DNA of 15,714 nt from DATMBL01 sp050735975 (GTDB taxonomy: Bacteria; Desulfobacterota; Binatia; UBA9968). Below the pieces are notes generated by a model. It saw nothing but the letters and a program-made list of their open reading frames with translations. It searched no databases and was not told the DNA's origin. The translations under genes were made by a program, and so were the position numbers. The DNA is taken from contig JBOHVS010000055.1 of NCBI GenBank assembly GCA_050735975.1, positions 1-15,714 on the forward strand, in the 5' to 3' direction. Every line of letters begins with the position of its first letter. Position 1 is the stretch's first letter. Below, in pieces: positions 6,499 to 11,839 of the stretch.

Positions 6499-6801
6499 TC
6501 ACGCGCGGGGAGAAACAGTAAAGAATCTCCTGCCCGCAGCCGGCGGATAATCGTCACCGAGACAGCATGCAACAATGCGCTCCGAGCTAATTCCGTTGTT
6601 GACGAAAAATTCTCGTATAGACTCGGTTCGGCGGGTGGGAAGATCAAAGCCGTCTTGATCTGAACCGCCGCCGTACATAGACTCTCCTACAATAATGAGG
6701 TTGCGATCCGGATTGTCCTTGAGAAACGCGACAATGGGAGAAAGGTTGCGGATGGTGGATGCAAGAACGAGCGACTTACACTGAACCTTTTGCGCTTCCA
6801 T
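6499..6801 (-). CDS. Stand-alone OmpA-like half domain without signal peptide
   Basis: 100 residues. The ATG has a clear ribosome site (AGGGAG, 7 bases). From residue 19 it matches the C-terminal OmpA domain of the lipoprotein encoded just upstream: LSPIVAFLKDNPDRNLIIVG here, LSPIITWLKGDSGRNVTVAG there; then LPTRRTESIREFFVNNGISS here, LSQRRAQVVKDFMVQSGVSA there. The Arg of the peptidoglycan-binding RRA-type motif is kept (TRRT). The TD motif that helps bind diaminopimelate is replaced (GES), and the end is short, without the NRRVEV strand. It has no signal peptide or lipobox, so as written it would stay in the cytosol. It could be a decaying duplicate or a domain with a new job. The good ribosome site and open frame favour expression. 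Confidence 0.65.
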   Translation of the reverse strand: MEAQKVQCKSLVLASTIRNLSPIVAFLKDNPDRNLIIVGESMYGGGSDQDGFDLPTRRTESIREFFVNNGISSERIVACCLGDDYPPAAGRRFFTVSPRA

Positions 6802-6860
6802 GATCGATCTCCCTGATATCTCAGCGCGGTACTCGCTGTAACCGCAGGAACCGACCGTTT

Positions 6861-7274
6861 TTAGCCGCCCCCCCTACCGGAGCTCTCCACGAAAGCCACA
6901 ACCATCAAAGCCATCGCCGCTCTGCGCCGTAGTTCTTTCATCCCTTCCAGTTTCCCAGCCGCGAGTCTCGGTCCGCTTGTGGACATACCGGTAGGCCCGT
7001 TGTTGTCCGCTTCCCATTGCAGGAATTCCGCCAGCCTATGGAATTGTCTGAACGGCTTTTCAATTCGTATCGGACGGCGCGTAACGGCACTCAAATGCTT
7101 TTCTAAACTAGCCATTCGCACGTGCTCTTCTTCTATTGCGCTCCCCACGGCGCCCGCGCCAACCTCGTCAGAGTACAGTGCGACGATGTCACCGTTCATC
7201 GTCCACAGTGACAGTCCGGTGAGGCCATATGCCACCAGTAGAGCGCCCGGCCCACTCCTCATTTTTGTGGCCAT
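6861..7274 (-). CDS. Unknown protein with hydrophobic ends, 137 aa
   Basis: I do not recognise this family. ATG 7274 is chosen because AAGGAG lies about 7 bases before it; the frame is open 5 codons further upstream. The N-terminus has a weakly hydrophobic stretch (GALLVAYGLTGLSLWTM, 10-26). Then comes an acidic alpha-helical part (SAIEEEHVRMASLEKHLSAV, 50-69), a basic aromatic part (RPIRIEKPFRQFHRLAEFLQ) and a C-terminal hydrophobic helix (RRRAAMALMVVAFVE) before SSGRGGG. It may associate with the inner membrane at both ends. It lies between the OmpA lipoprotein and the OmpA-like half-domain gene, 58 and 59 bases from each, so it is probably in the same operon. Confidence 0.65.
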   Translation of the reverse strand: MATKMRSGPGALLVAYGLTGLSLWTMNGDIVALYSDEVGAGAVGSAIEEEHVRMASLEKHLSAVTRRPIRIEKPFRQFHRLAEFLQWEADNNGPTGMSTSGPRLAAGKLEGMKELRRRAAMALMVVAFVESSGRGGG

Positions 7275-7332
7275 TATTGTCTCCTTCATGGACCGCCGTG
7301 AAGTCCCTGCCTTGCCCGCGAGTTGATCGTTG

Positions 7333-8136
7333 CTACTTTGCCGAAGCCGTACGCGCGGCGCCGTTTGAAATGACCTCTACGCGCCGGTTCTTTTCGCGTC
7401 CCGCTTGTGTATCGTTGGGCGCCACCGGATTGGCTTTGCCCATTCCTCGGGTTATGATTCTCTCAGCGCTGACCCCGCTCTGGACCATAAAATCCTTAAC
7501 AACTTGCGCCCGGCGCTGCGACAACTTGACATTGTAAGCCTCGGAACCGATGCTGTCGGTATACCCTGCAACCGTGACATTCCGACCGGAATCGCCTTTG
7601 AGCCATGTGATGATAGGACTCAGGGTCTGGTGAGCGCTGTCATTGAGACTGCTCTTATCGAAATCGAAGCCGACCATGACATTATCCGGCGGCAGGTTTG
7701 AAACACTGACTTGCGTGGTCTTCATTCCGGCCGATTCCTTCGGTTTCGGAGTGGAAGCGAGAGTTCCGCTACCTATCGCTTCCGCCGGTCGGGAAGACGC
7801 ACGAGCCTGGCGTTGTAGCCGCTCGTTTTCTTCCCGAAGCCGCGCCAGTTCCTTGTCTAACTCCTGAGAGCGCGCTTCGCGTGTATCCCTGTCGCGAAGC
7901 CATTGATCGCCGATGTAGTAGCCTGCAAGCGCTCCTAGAGGCATGCCGAAAAGGCCGCCGGTAACAGCGCTGCCGGCAAAGCTGCCGATAATGGCGCCTC
8001 CCAAGCCTCCCGCGAGAGCCCCGATCCCTGCCGTTTGTTCGCGCTGGGTCGGCGGTCTCGATAGCATCCCGCAGCCGGTCGAAGCTGCTAATAGAGCCAG
8101 TGCTAAGAGCAGCGAAACGATTTTGTTCATCTTCAT
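7333..8136 (-). CDS. OmpA-family lipoprotein with glycine-zipper domain
   Basis: 267 residues from ATG 8136, which has a strong ribosome site (AAGGAGGAGACG). The frame is open 10 codons further upstream but without such a site. In order: a lipoprotein signal (MKMNKIVSLLLALALLAAST, with Cys22 as probable lipid site); a glycine-zipper membrane segment (GIGALAGGLGGAIIGSFAGS, 38-57, on to GYYIGDQW 72-79); a charged coiled coil (82-112, LARLREENERLQRQ); a linker; and an OmpA domain (about 153-257). This last has FDFDKSSL, GYTDSIGSEAYN (TD 193-194), LSQRRAQVV (205-213) and NRRVEVIS. The OmpA domain binds peptidoglycan, so the protein should anchor the outer membrane to the wall. It is the first gene of the five-gene operon. 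A sigma-54 promoter match lies upstream at 8252-8267. Confidence 0.92.
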   Translation of the reverse strand: MKMNKIVSLLLALALLAASTGCGMLSRPPTQREQTAGIGALAGGLGGAIIGSFAGSAVTGGLFGMPLGALAGYYIGDQWLRDRDTREARSQELDKELARLREENERLQRQARASSRPAEAIGSGTLASTPKPKESAGMKTTQVSVSNLPPDNVMVGFDFDKSSLNDSAHQTLSPIITWLKGDSGRNVTVAGYTDSIGSEAYNVKLSQRRAQVVKDFMVQSGVSAERIITRGMGKANPVAPNDTQAGREKNRRVEVISNGAARTASAK

Positions 8137-8168
8137 CGCGTCTCCTCCTTCTTGTTTTTTTCTCACTC

Positions 8169-8210
8169 CTGGATCGAAGTGTTCAAGTTTTCTTATTTCT
8201 GGGTCGAAGT
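8169..8210. repeat. Two 12-bp direct repeats in the leader of the OmpA lipoprotein gene
   Basis: CTGGATCGAAGT (8169-8180) and CTGGGTCGAAGT (8199-8210) differ at one base and are 30 bases apart, close to three helical turns. They lie between the predicted sigma-54 start of transcription (near 8241) and the ATG (8136). They could be an operator or a duplicated leader RNA element. Confidence 0.45.
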
Positions 8211-8251
8211 ACGTTTCACTCTAGGGTTTATTGGAAGACAAAACTCTGAAG

Positions 8252-8267
8252 CGCAAGACTGGTGCCA
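8252..8267 (-). promoter_or_regulatory. Candidate sigma-54 promoter of the OmpA/DUF1269 operon
   Basis: Minus-strand reading: TGGCACCAGTCTTGCG. The -24 box TGGCAC and the -12 box TTGC match the consensus TGGCACG-N4-TTGCA almost fully. GG (8266-8265) and GC (8254-8253) are exactly 10 bases apart. Transcription would start near 8241, giving a leader of about 105 bases. CCGATGGC occurs twice upstream (8284-8291 and 8337-8344), which may be activator sites. This is the best of the four matches in the window. Confidence 0.65.
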
Positions 8268-8395
8268 AAGGCGCTGCAGATCGCCGATGGCCAGTGACAG
8301 CCCCGTAAATCTATAGAGGTGAATAGGTTCTAAGACCCGATGGCTCTGTCGTACCCGTTTCGCTCAACAGCTTTGGAGTGAGTCGAATAACGTGA

Positions 8396-8467
8396 GCCTT
8401 GAGATTTAACGGAAGCCGCTAAATGTCGCGGCAAACTGCAGGCGGCGCGAGTCAAACTAGCAACTGT
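8396..8467. repeat. Dispersed ~70-bp repeat, copy 1
   Basis: Minus-strand reading starts ACAGTTGCT and includes CAGTTTGCCGCGACATTTAG, then CGGCTTCCGTTAAATCTCAAG. A diverged partner lies at 11756-11823 (CAGTTGCCCGCGACATTCAG, then TGGTTCCCACCGGATTTCAAG). About three quarters of the roughly 43 aligned core bases agree by eye. Both copies are just beyond the 3' end of a minus-strand gene region. CCGC-N8-GCGG forms a small hairpin in this copy. Confidence 0.5.
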
Positions 8468-8594
8468 TTCAACTGAGGATAATCTATTTCCTTCGACCGA
8501 CACCGAACTTTGCTGCCCTCTACAGCGAGCATCGTACCGTCCTTGAACAAGGCGTCAATCCGCTTCGAGTCGTTGTACCTTCGGTATCTTGCGG

Positions 8595-9281
8595 TTATTT
8601 CCGAACGCCCAGACCGATTACAAGGGCCGCGCTGAATCCCATTACAGCGACCCATAACAAAATGCCAGGGGAGAACGGCGACCACCCATGCGCCAGCACG
8701 TCCTTGTAGAGCTCCAAGCCAGCGATTCCCGCCCACCAAGCGCAACACGACTGGTATTCTTTGTGCCAGGCGAACTGCCAATGGAAAGGAAATGTCGTCC
8801 GGAAGGCCGTGGCCAGTTTGCCCAACGCTGGCAGGAATCGTGGCAATGCCTGGTCCCGGTATCCCAGATAGTCAGCGGCGAAGTTTTCGATCATGTATTT
8901 CTCTTCCGGCCGCGTGATCACGTTATAGACATAAGCAAACGTCCCGAGTAAAAGAGGGTAAGCAACGGGGTTATTGTAGATCACGACTAAACCCGCCAGG
9001 ATCAGGAAATTCCCGCTATAAAGCGGGTGTCGCATCAAAGCATAAGCACCCCGGTCACGAAGGCCTCGCTTTCCAGCGGCCGCGTTGCTCCCCCAGGCCC
9101 ATAAACGGAGCGATTGCCCAAGGCCGCAGAGAGCAATGCCGAGTATGGTAATGGCTGCGTCGGCAAATTCATTGCCAAACAATTTTGGCCGCAAGCCAAT
9201 GAGCATGACCAATACAAGCGGGAAGGGAAACACACGGCGATAACGGCGCACCCACGAACCGAAGCGTGAAGCCGCCGGCAT
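8595..9281 (-). CDS. ICMT/PEMT-like membrane methyltransferase
   Basis: 228 residues from ATG 9281. The frame is open to a TTG at 9404, but neither start has a good ribosome site, so the N-terminus is uncertain. The isoprenylcysteine carboxyl methyltransferase / phospholipid methyltransferase fold is shown by RDRGAYALMRHPLYSGNFLI (76-95, with the RHPLYSG core), EEKYMIENFAADYLGYRDQA (126-145) and PRFLP. These build the S-adenosylmethionine site near the membrane. Hydrophobic helices lie at about 18-30, 41-62, 89-103, 106-122 and at the very C-terminus (LLWVAVMGFSAALVIGLGV). Bacterial members methylate unknown small or lipid substrates. No prenylation gene is nearby, so a lipid or isoprenoid substrate is only a guess. 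All neighbours are envelope genes. Confidence 0.8.
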   Translation of the reverse strand: MPAASRFGSWVRRYRRVFPFPLVLVMLIGLRPKLFGNEFADAAITILGIALCGLGQSLRLWAWGSNAAAGKRGLRDRGAYALMRHPLYSGNFLILAGLVVIYNNPVAYPLLLGTFAYVYNVITRPEEKYMIENFAADYLGYRDQALPRFLPALGKLATAFRTTFPFHWQFAWHKEYQSCCAWWAGIAGLELYKDVLAHGWSPFSPGILLWVAVMGFSAALVIGLGVRK

Positions 9282-9447
9282 ATTCGGGCCCGCGCTCGGT
9301 TCCACATCACGAGTCTTCGCGGACACACTGCATTCGACGTTATCACCCACGTCTCCTAACGTATTCAGCGGATAAACGAATAGCAAGCTAATGTGGCGTC
9401 TCAATTCAGCGAGCCGTCGCCGATTCGAGCCACTATAAACGGCAAAG

Positions 9448-9663
9448 TTACAGCAGAACGTTCACCAGATCCGCCAGAATGACCTCTCCGGCGCCGGCGC
9501 TTCCTGTAGCGCTGCCAATGATCGCGCCGAGTCCGGCGCCTCCCAGAGCCCCGATAGCGGCACCTTTCCCTCTCGTTGTCATCGGCTGCGAGCAACCAAT
9601 GACGAAAGCAATGATCAAGGTCCCCAAGATAACTATCAGAATGTCGCCGCTGATGGCTTTCAT
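9448..9663 (-). CDS. Small glycine-zipper lipoprotein
   Basis: 71 residues. The ATG has a GGGAGAG ribosome site about 8 bases upstream. The signal sequence ISGDILIVILGTLIIAFVIG ends in a good lipobox (VIGC, Cys24 as lipid site). The mature protein is almost only a glycine zipper: GKGAAIGALGGAGLGAIIGS (32-51), ending in hydrophobic VILADLVNVLL. Such proteins insert in, or span, the outer membrane region; their function is mostly unknown. SQPMTTRGKGAAIGAL resembles the start of the mature region of the two larger glycine-zipper lipoproteins in this window (SRPPTQREQTAGIGAL, SRPMTQREQAAGIGAL), so it may be a short relative. Confidence 0.75.
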   Translation of the reverse strand: MKAISGDILIVILGTLIIAFVIGCSQPMTTRGKGAAIGALGGAGLGAIIGSATGSAGAGEVILADLVNVLL

Positions 9664-9722
9664 GGCTCACTCTCCCTCTTCTTTGTCTTTCACGTTGCTC
9701 AGCCTAAACCTTAACCGGCCAC

Positions 9723-9848
9723 TCACTTCCCGCTCTTCACCGTCGCCGTGCCGTCAACGATTCGGTTCGGATGCAGCTCACGGGACAGAGCAATGACGGC
9801 TTCGGCGAAATAGGCGTCCGGTTCAGCTCGGAACAAGATCGAGCCCAT
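9723..9848 (-). CDS. Possible small gene, 41 aa
   Basis: A short open frame begins MGSILFRAEPDAYFAEAVIA, then LSRELHPNRIVDGTATVKSG, and stops with TGA at 9723. The frame is open up to the stop codon of the upstream gene (9915), and a GTG at about 9890 could add 14 residues. Codon third positions are mostly G or C and the residue mix looks protein-like. An AGGG about 9 bases before the ATG is a weak ribosome site. No family is recognised. It could also be the tail of a lost larger gene. It sits in an operon-like row between the Gly-rich membrane protein and the small lipoprotein. Confidence 0.35.
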   Translation of the reverse strand: MGSILFRAEPDAYFAEAVIALSRELHPNRIVDGTATVKSGK

Positions 9849-9914
9849 GGCACGGGGCCCTGGCTTTATGAATGGTTCTAAAGAAAGTTTGGTCACGCAC
9901 CGGGTCGGGCGGTA

Positions 9915-10199
9915 CTAAGTTCTCGCCATCGCGCGTTTAATGAATCCGAAGATGACCATCAAGATCGCGCCGCCCACGCCGCCGCTGGCGATACTTCCGA
10001 GCAAGGATTCGAATCCGAGCGCTTCCCCGCCTGGGGAGATTCCCAGAGTTTGCAGCATTCCGGCGCCAAGCCCGCCGCCGACGATACCAAGAAGGGAATT
10101 AACCAATGGCCCAAGGCTATTCTCTTTCAGAGCCGCTCCGGCAACGTTGCCTCCGACGGCGCCACTCACGAGACTAATGACTAGATTGATGATCTCCAC
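9915..10199 (-). CDS. Small glycine-rich membrane protein
   Basis: 94 residues from a GTG start at 10199, chosen because GGAGGAG lies 5 bases before it. The frame is open 11 codons further upstream without a comparable site. The sequence is (M)EIINLVISLVSGAVGGNVAG, then a linker with PLVNSLLGIVGGGLGAGMLQ and SIASGGVGGAILMVIFGFIK. This gives about three hydrophobic glycine-rich helices with a basic end (KRAMART). Similar small proteins in proteobacteria are sometimes labelled as DNA methyltransferases, but nothing here supports that activity. It is probably an inner-membrane or pore-like small protein. It follows the glycine-zipper lipoprotein gene by about 130 bases. Confidence 0.7.
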   Translation of the reverse strand: MEIINLVISLVSGAVGGNVAGAALKENSLGPLVNSLLGIVGGGLGAGMLQTLGISPGGEALGFESLLGSIASGGVGGAILMVIFGFIKRAMART

Positions 10200-10328
10200 A
10201 AACACTCCTCCACGGTGACCTTCCGCCGTCACCCCTCATCGCAATCCTTTCCCATCGAAGGAGAGGAAGATATTATCGTCCTTGCAGTTGTGATTTTTTG
10301 ATTTTTACTTTCTCATTTTCAATTGAAT

Positions 10329-10669
10329 CTATTTCTCAACCTGCTGCCTAAGCCGTTCATTCTCTCTTCGCAGGCGCTCGATCTCCGCTTCTCTCTCGTC
10401 CAATCCGGGCTGGTTTGCTTTGTTCTGGCGCGCCCACTGGTCTCCGATATAGTAGCCGGCGAGAGCTCCTATGGGCATCCCGAACAGACTCCAGCCACAG
10501 CGCTTCCGGCGAAGCTGCCGATTACCGCTCCTCCCGTGCCGCCGGCAAGAGCTCCGATCCCGGCCGCCTGTTCCCGCTGCGTCATTGGCCTTGACAAGGG
10601 AGCACACCCCACGGACCCGGCAATCATCGCCGTCCCGAGAACGAGTCCAAGCAATCTATTTCGCTTCAT
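10329..10669 (-). pseudogene. Glycine-zipper lipoprotein, frameshifted
   Basis: Frame one gives MKRNRLLGLVLGTAMIAGSV, then GCAPLSRPMTQREQAAGIGA and GSFAGSAVAG, and then goes out of phase. Frame two continues LFGMPIGALAGYYIGDQWAR to RRENERLRQQVEK. Adding one C to the single C at 10489 (plus strand) restores GSAVAGGLFGMPIGALAG and a 113-residue lipoprotein. It would have a probable lipid site at Cys22, a glycine zipper (38-76) and a coiled coil (91-112). It is co-linear with residues 1-112 of the OmpA lipoprotein: about 50 of 58 residues agree from Cys22 to GDQW. The ATG overlaps the stop of the histidine kinase (ATGA), so translation is probably coupled. An intact gene with a sequencing error is more likely than true decay. 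Confidence 0.7.
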
Positions 10670-11541
10670 CTGGCTATTCTCCATTGCTGTCGGTGTATTG
10701 AACTTAGTTGAGGCAAACTGAAAATTGAAAATTCTTTGGCGCTGTGCTTCGCAACGTCAATAGGGAGGGTAAGGCGGAACGTCGTTCCCTTTCCCGGCTG
10801 GCTGGTGTACGTGACGGCGCCCCCGTGCGCGGAGACGACTTGCCGAACGACGGCCATTCCCAGACCGGTACCTCCGGACTTGGTCGTGGCAAAAGGCTCA
10901 AAAATGTCTACTCCCTCAGGGATGCCCATCCCACTATCCTGAACTTCCACACATACAATTCGGCGCGACCTGTACACCCGAACCGCCAGCACCCCGCCCT
11001 GCGGCATGGCTTCCACGGCATTTTTGAAGAGGTTGAGTAAGGCCTGCCGAAACTTCTGTTGATCAACCGCAATTGAAGGCAAATGGGGAGGCGCGTCCAA
11101 CTGAACGCAGACCCCATGCGTAGCGTATTGCGCCTGTAAGCTGCTTATTAATTCAGTTATTAACCTGACCAGATTGGTCGGCTGTAAACTCAATCTTTGG
11201 GGCCGTCCCAGGCTGCGGAATTCCTCAAGCAAGCAGCCAAGTTGGTCCAGCCCTCTCTTCAGACAGGGCAGCAGCGACAGTACGGCCTTGTCTTCACACC
11301 CTTGCTGTTTTGTAAGGTGCTGCTCTATCAGCTGAGTTGCGAAGGAAACCGTATTCAGCTGATTGCTCATTTCATGCGCCAGCACGGCCGCGGACGCACC
11401 CATTGCAACGAGATGCTCGTTCTCGCGCCACTTTTCGTCCTTGTTTCTCACGGTCACCCTACTATTCTTTACACTCAAGAGATTTCTTCCTCGCTTTACA
11501 GAGACGCTTGTCGGGTCGCTTGGATTTGAAATTTGATCCAT
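10666..11541 (-). CDS. Soluble sensor histidine kinase
   Basis: 291 residues from ATG 11541 (MDQISNPSDPTSVSVKRGRN); ATG 11550 is also possible. The frame is open to 11673, but a sigma-54 promoter match at 11608-11623 would place the transcript start near 11597, which favours the shorter forms. The phosphoacceptor helix is LVAMGASAAVLAHEMSNQLN (45-64, His56). The ATP-binding domain has LLNLFKNAVEAM (N-box, Asn174), VQDSGMGIP (G1, Asp202), IFEPFATTKSGGTGLGMAVV (F and G2 boxes) and GKGTTFRLTLP. There are no transmembrane helices and no sensor domain in the short N-terminus, so it is cytosolic. No receiver-domain protein is encoded here. Its stop codon overlaps the start of the glycine-zipper lipoprotein. 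Confidence 0.85.
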   Translation of the reverse strand: MDQISNPSDPTSVSVKRGRNLLSVKNSRVTVRNKDEKWRENEHLVAMGASAAVLAHEMSNQLNTVSFATQLIEQHLTKQQGCEDKAVLSLLPCLKRGLDQLGCLLEEFRSLGRPQRLSLQPTNLVRLITELISSLQAQYATHGVCVQLDAPPHLPSIAVDQQKFRQALLNLFKNAVEAMPQGGVLAVRVYRSRRIVCVEVQDSGMGIPEGVDIFEPFATTKSGGTGLGMAVVRQVVSAHGGAVTYTSQPGKGTTFRLTLPIDVAKHSAKEFSIFSLPQLSSIHRQQWRIAR

Positions 11542-11607
11542 AGCTCCGCCCATCGGTTGCTTCGCCCAACTTTGCGCGACCGGTGCTGCTGCGCTTGCAC
11601 TAACTAA

Positions 11608-11623
11608 CGCAAGACGAATGCCG
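11608..11623 (-). promoter_or_regulatory. Candidate sigma-54 promoter of the histidine kinase operon
   Basis: Minus-strand reading: CGGCATTCGTCTTGCG. GG (11622-11621) and GC (11610-11609) are 10 bases apart; GGCA and TTGC match the consensus. It ends in the same eight bases (GTCTTGCG) as the OmpA-operon site. The predicted start near 11597 lies about 55 bases before ATG 11541. Confidence 0.5.
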
Positions 11624-11755
11624 ACACGAACACTCGGACAACGAACCACAAGTGCCCAAGCTGCCAAGTGCAAAAAAATCGAGGACTTAATTGGAATCGT
11701 TAAATGTCTGCAAAGCAGCGAGCGGGGAATTACGCGGTGTTATGAGATGATTGCG

Positions 11756-11823
11756 GGCTTGAAATCCGGTGGGAACCACTGAATGTCGCGGGCAACTGGC
11801 AGAGGCTAAGGCTGAGCAACTGT
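11756..11823. repeat. Dispersed ~70-bp repeat, copy 2
   Basis: Partner of 8396-8467. Minus-strand reading starts ACAGTTGCT and includes CAGTTGCCCGCGACATTCAG, then TGGTTCCCACCGGATTTCAAG. It starts 17 bases after the stop of the sigma-54 activator gene. The rest of the roughly 300-bp gap (11542-11839) holds the sigma-54 match and nothing else I recognise. Confidence 0.5.
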
Positions 11824-11839
11824 AACGTCCCGTTCCCTC

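Larger units (their letters stand above)
8137..8594. other. 458-bp intergenic region upstream of the OmpA lipoprotein gene
   Basis: It holds the direct repeats (8169-8210), the sigma-54 match (8252-8267), two CCGATGGC words and a dispersed repeat (8396-8467). The stretch 8452-8594 is open on the minus strand, and its last part (MLAVEGSKVRCRSKEIDYPQ) looks protein-like. It has no ribosome site and overlaps the repeat, so I do not call it a gene. Confidence 0.5.

Noticed and set aside
6393..6647. Alternative frame after the OmpA-like half domain, as a possible fifth frameshift
   Set aside because: The sequence in the other frame does not resemble the missing end of an OmpA domain, so a shift would restore nothing.
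8452..8594. Open minus-strand stretch ending MLAVEGSKVRCRSKEIDYPQ then LKQLLV, possibly a small gene after the methyltransferase
   Set aside because: It has no ribosome site, its upstream part overlaps the methyltransferase in another frame, and its end lies in the dispersed repeat. Possibly a gene remnant, but not supported enough.
9848..9863. Plus-strand TGGCACG resembling a sigma-54 -24 box
   Set aside because: GC is not 10 bases after GG, and no plus-strand gene follows.
11590..11612. Integron-like attC site around CACTAACTAACGC
   Set aside because: The core words do not fit GTTRRRY/RYYYAAC and no integrase or cassette is near.
11542..11673. Longer histidine kinase starting at TTG 11673
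   Set aside because: The extension overlaps the sigma-54 promoter match, has no ribosome site and no domain-like sequence.
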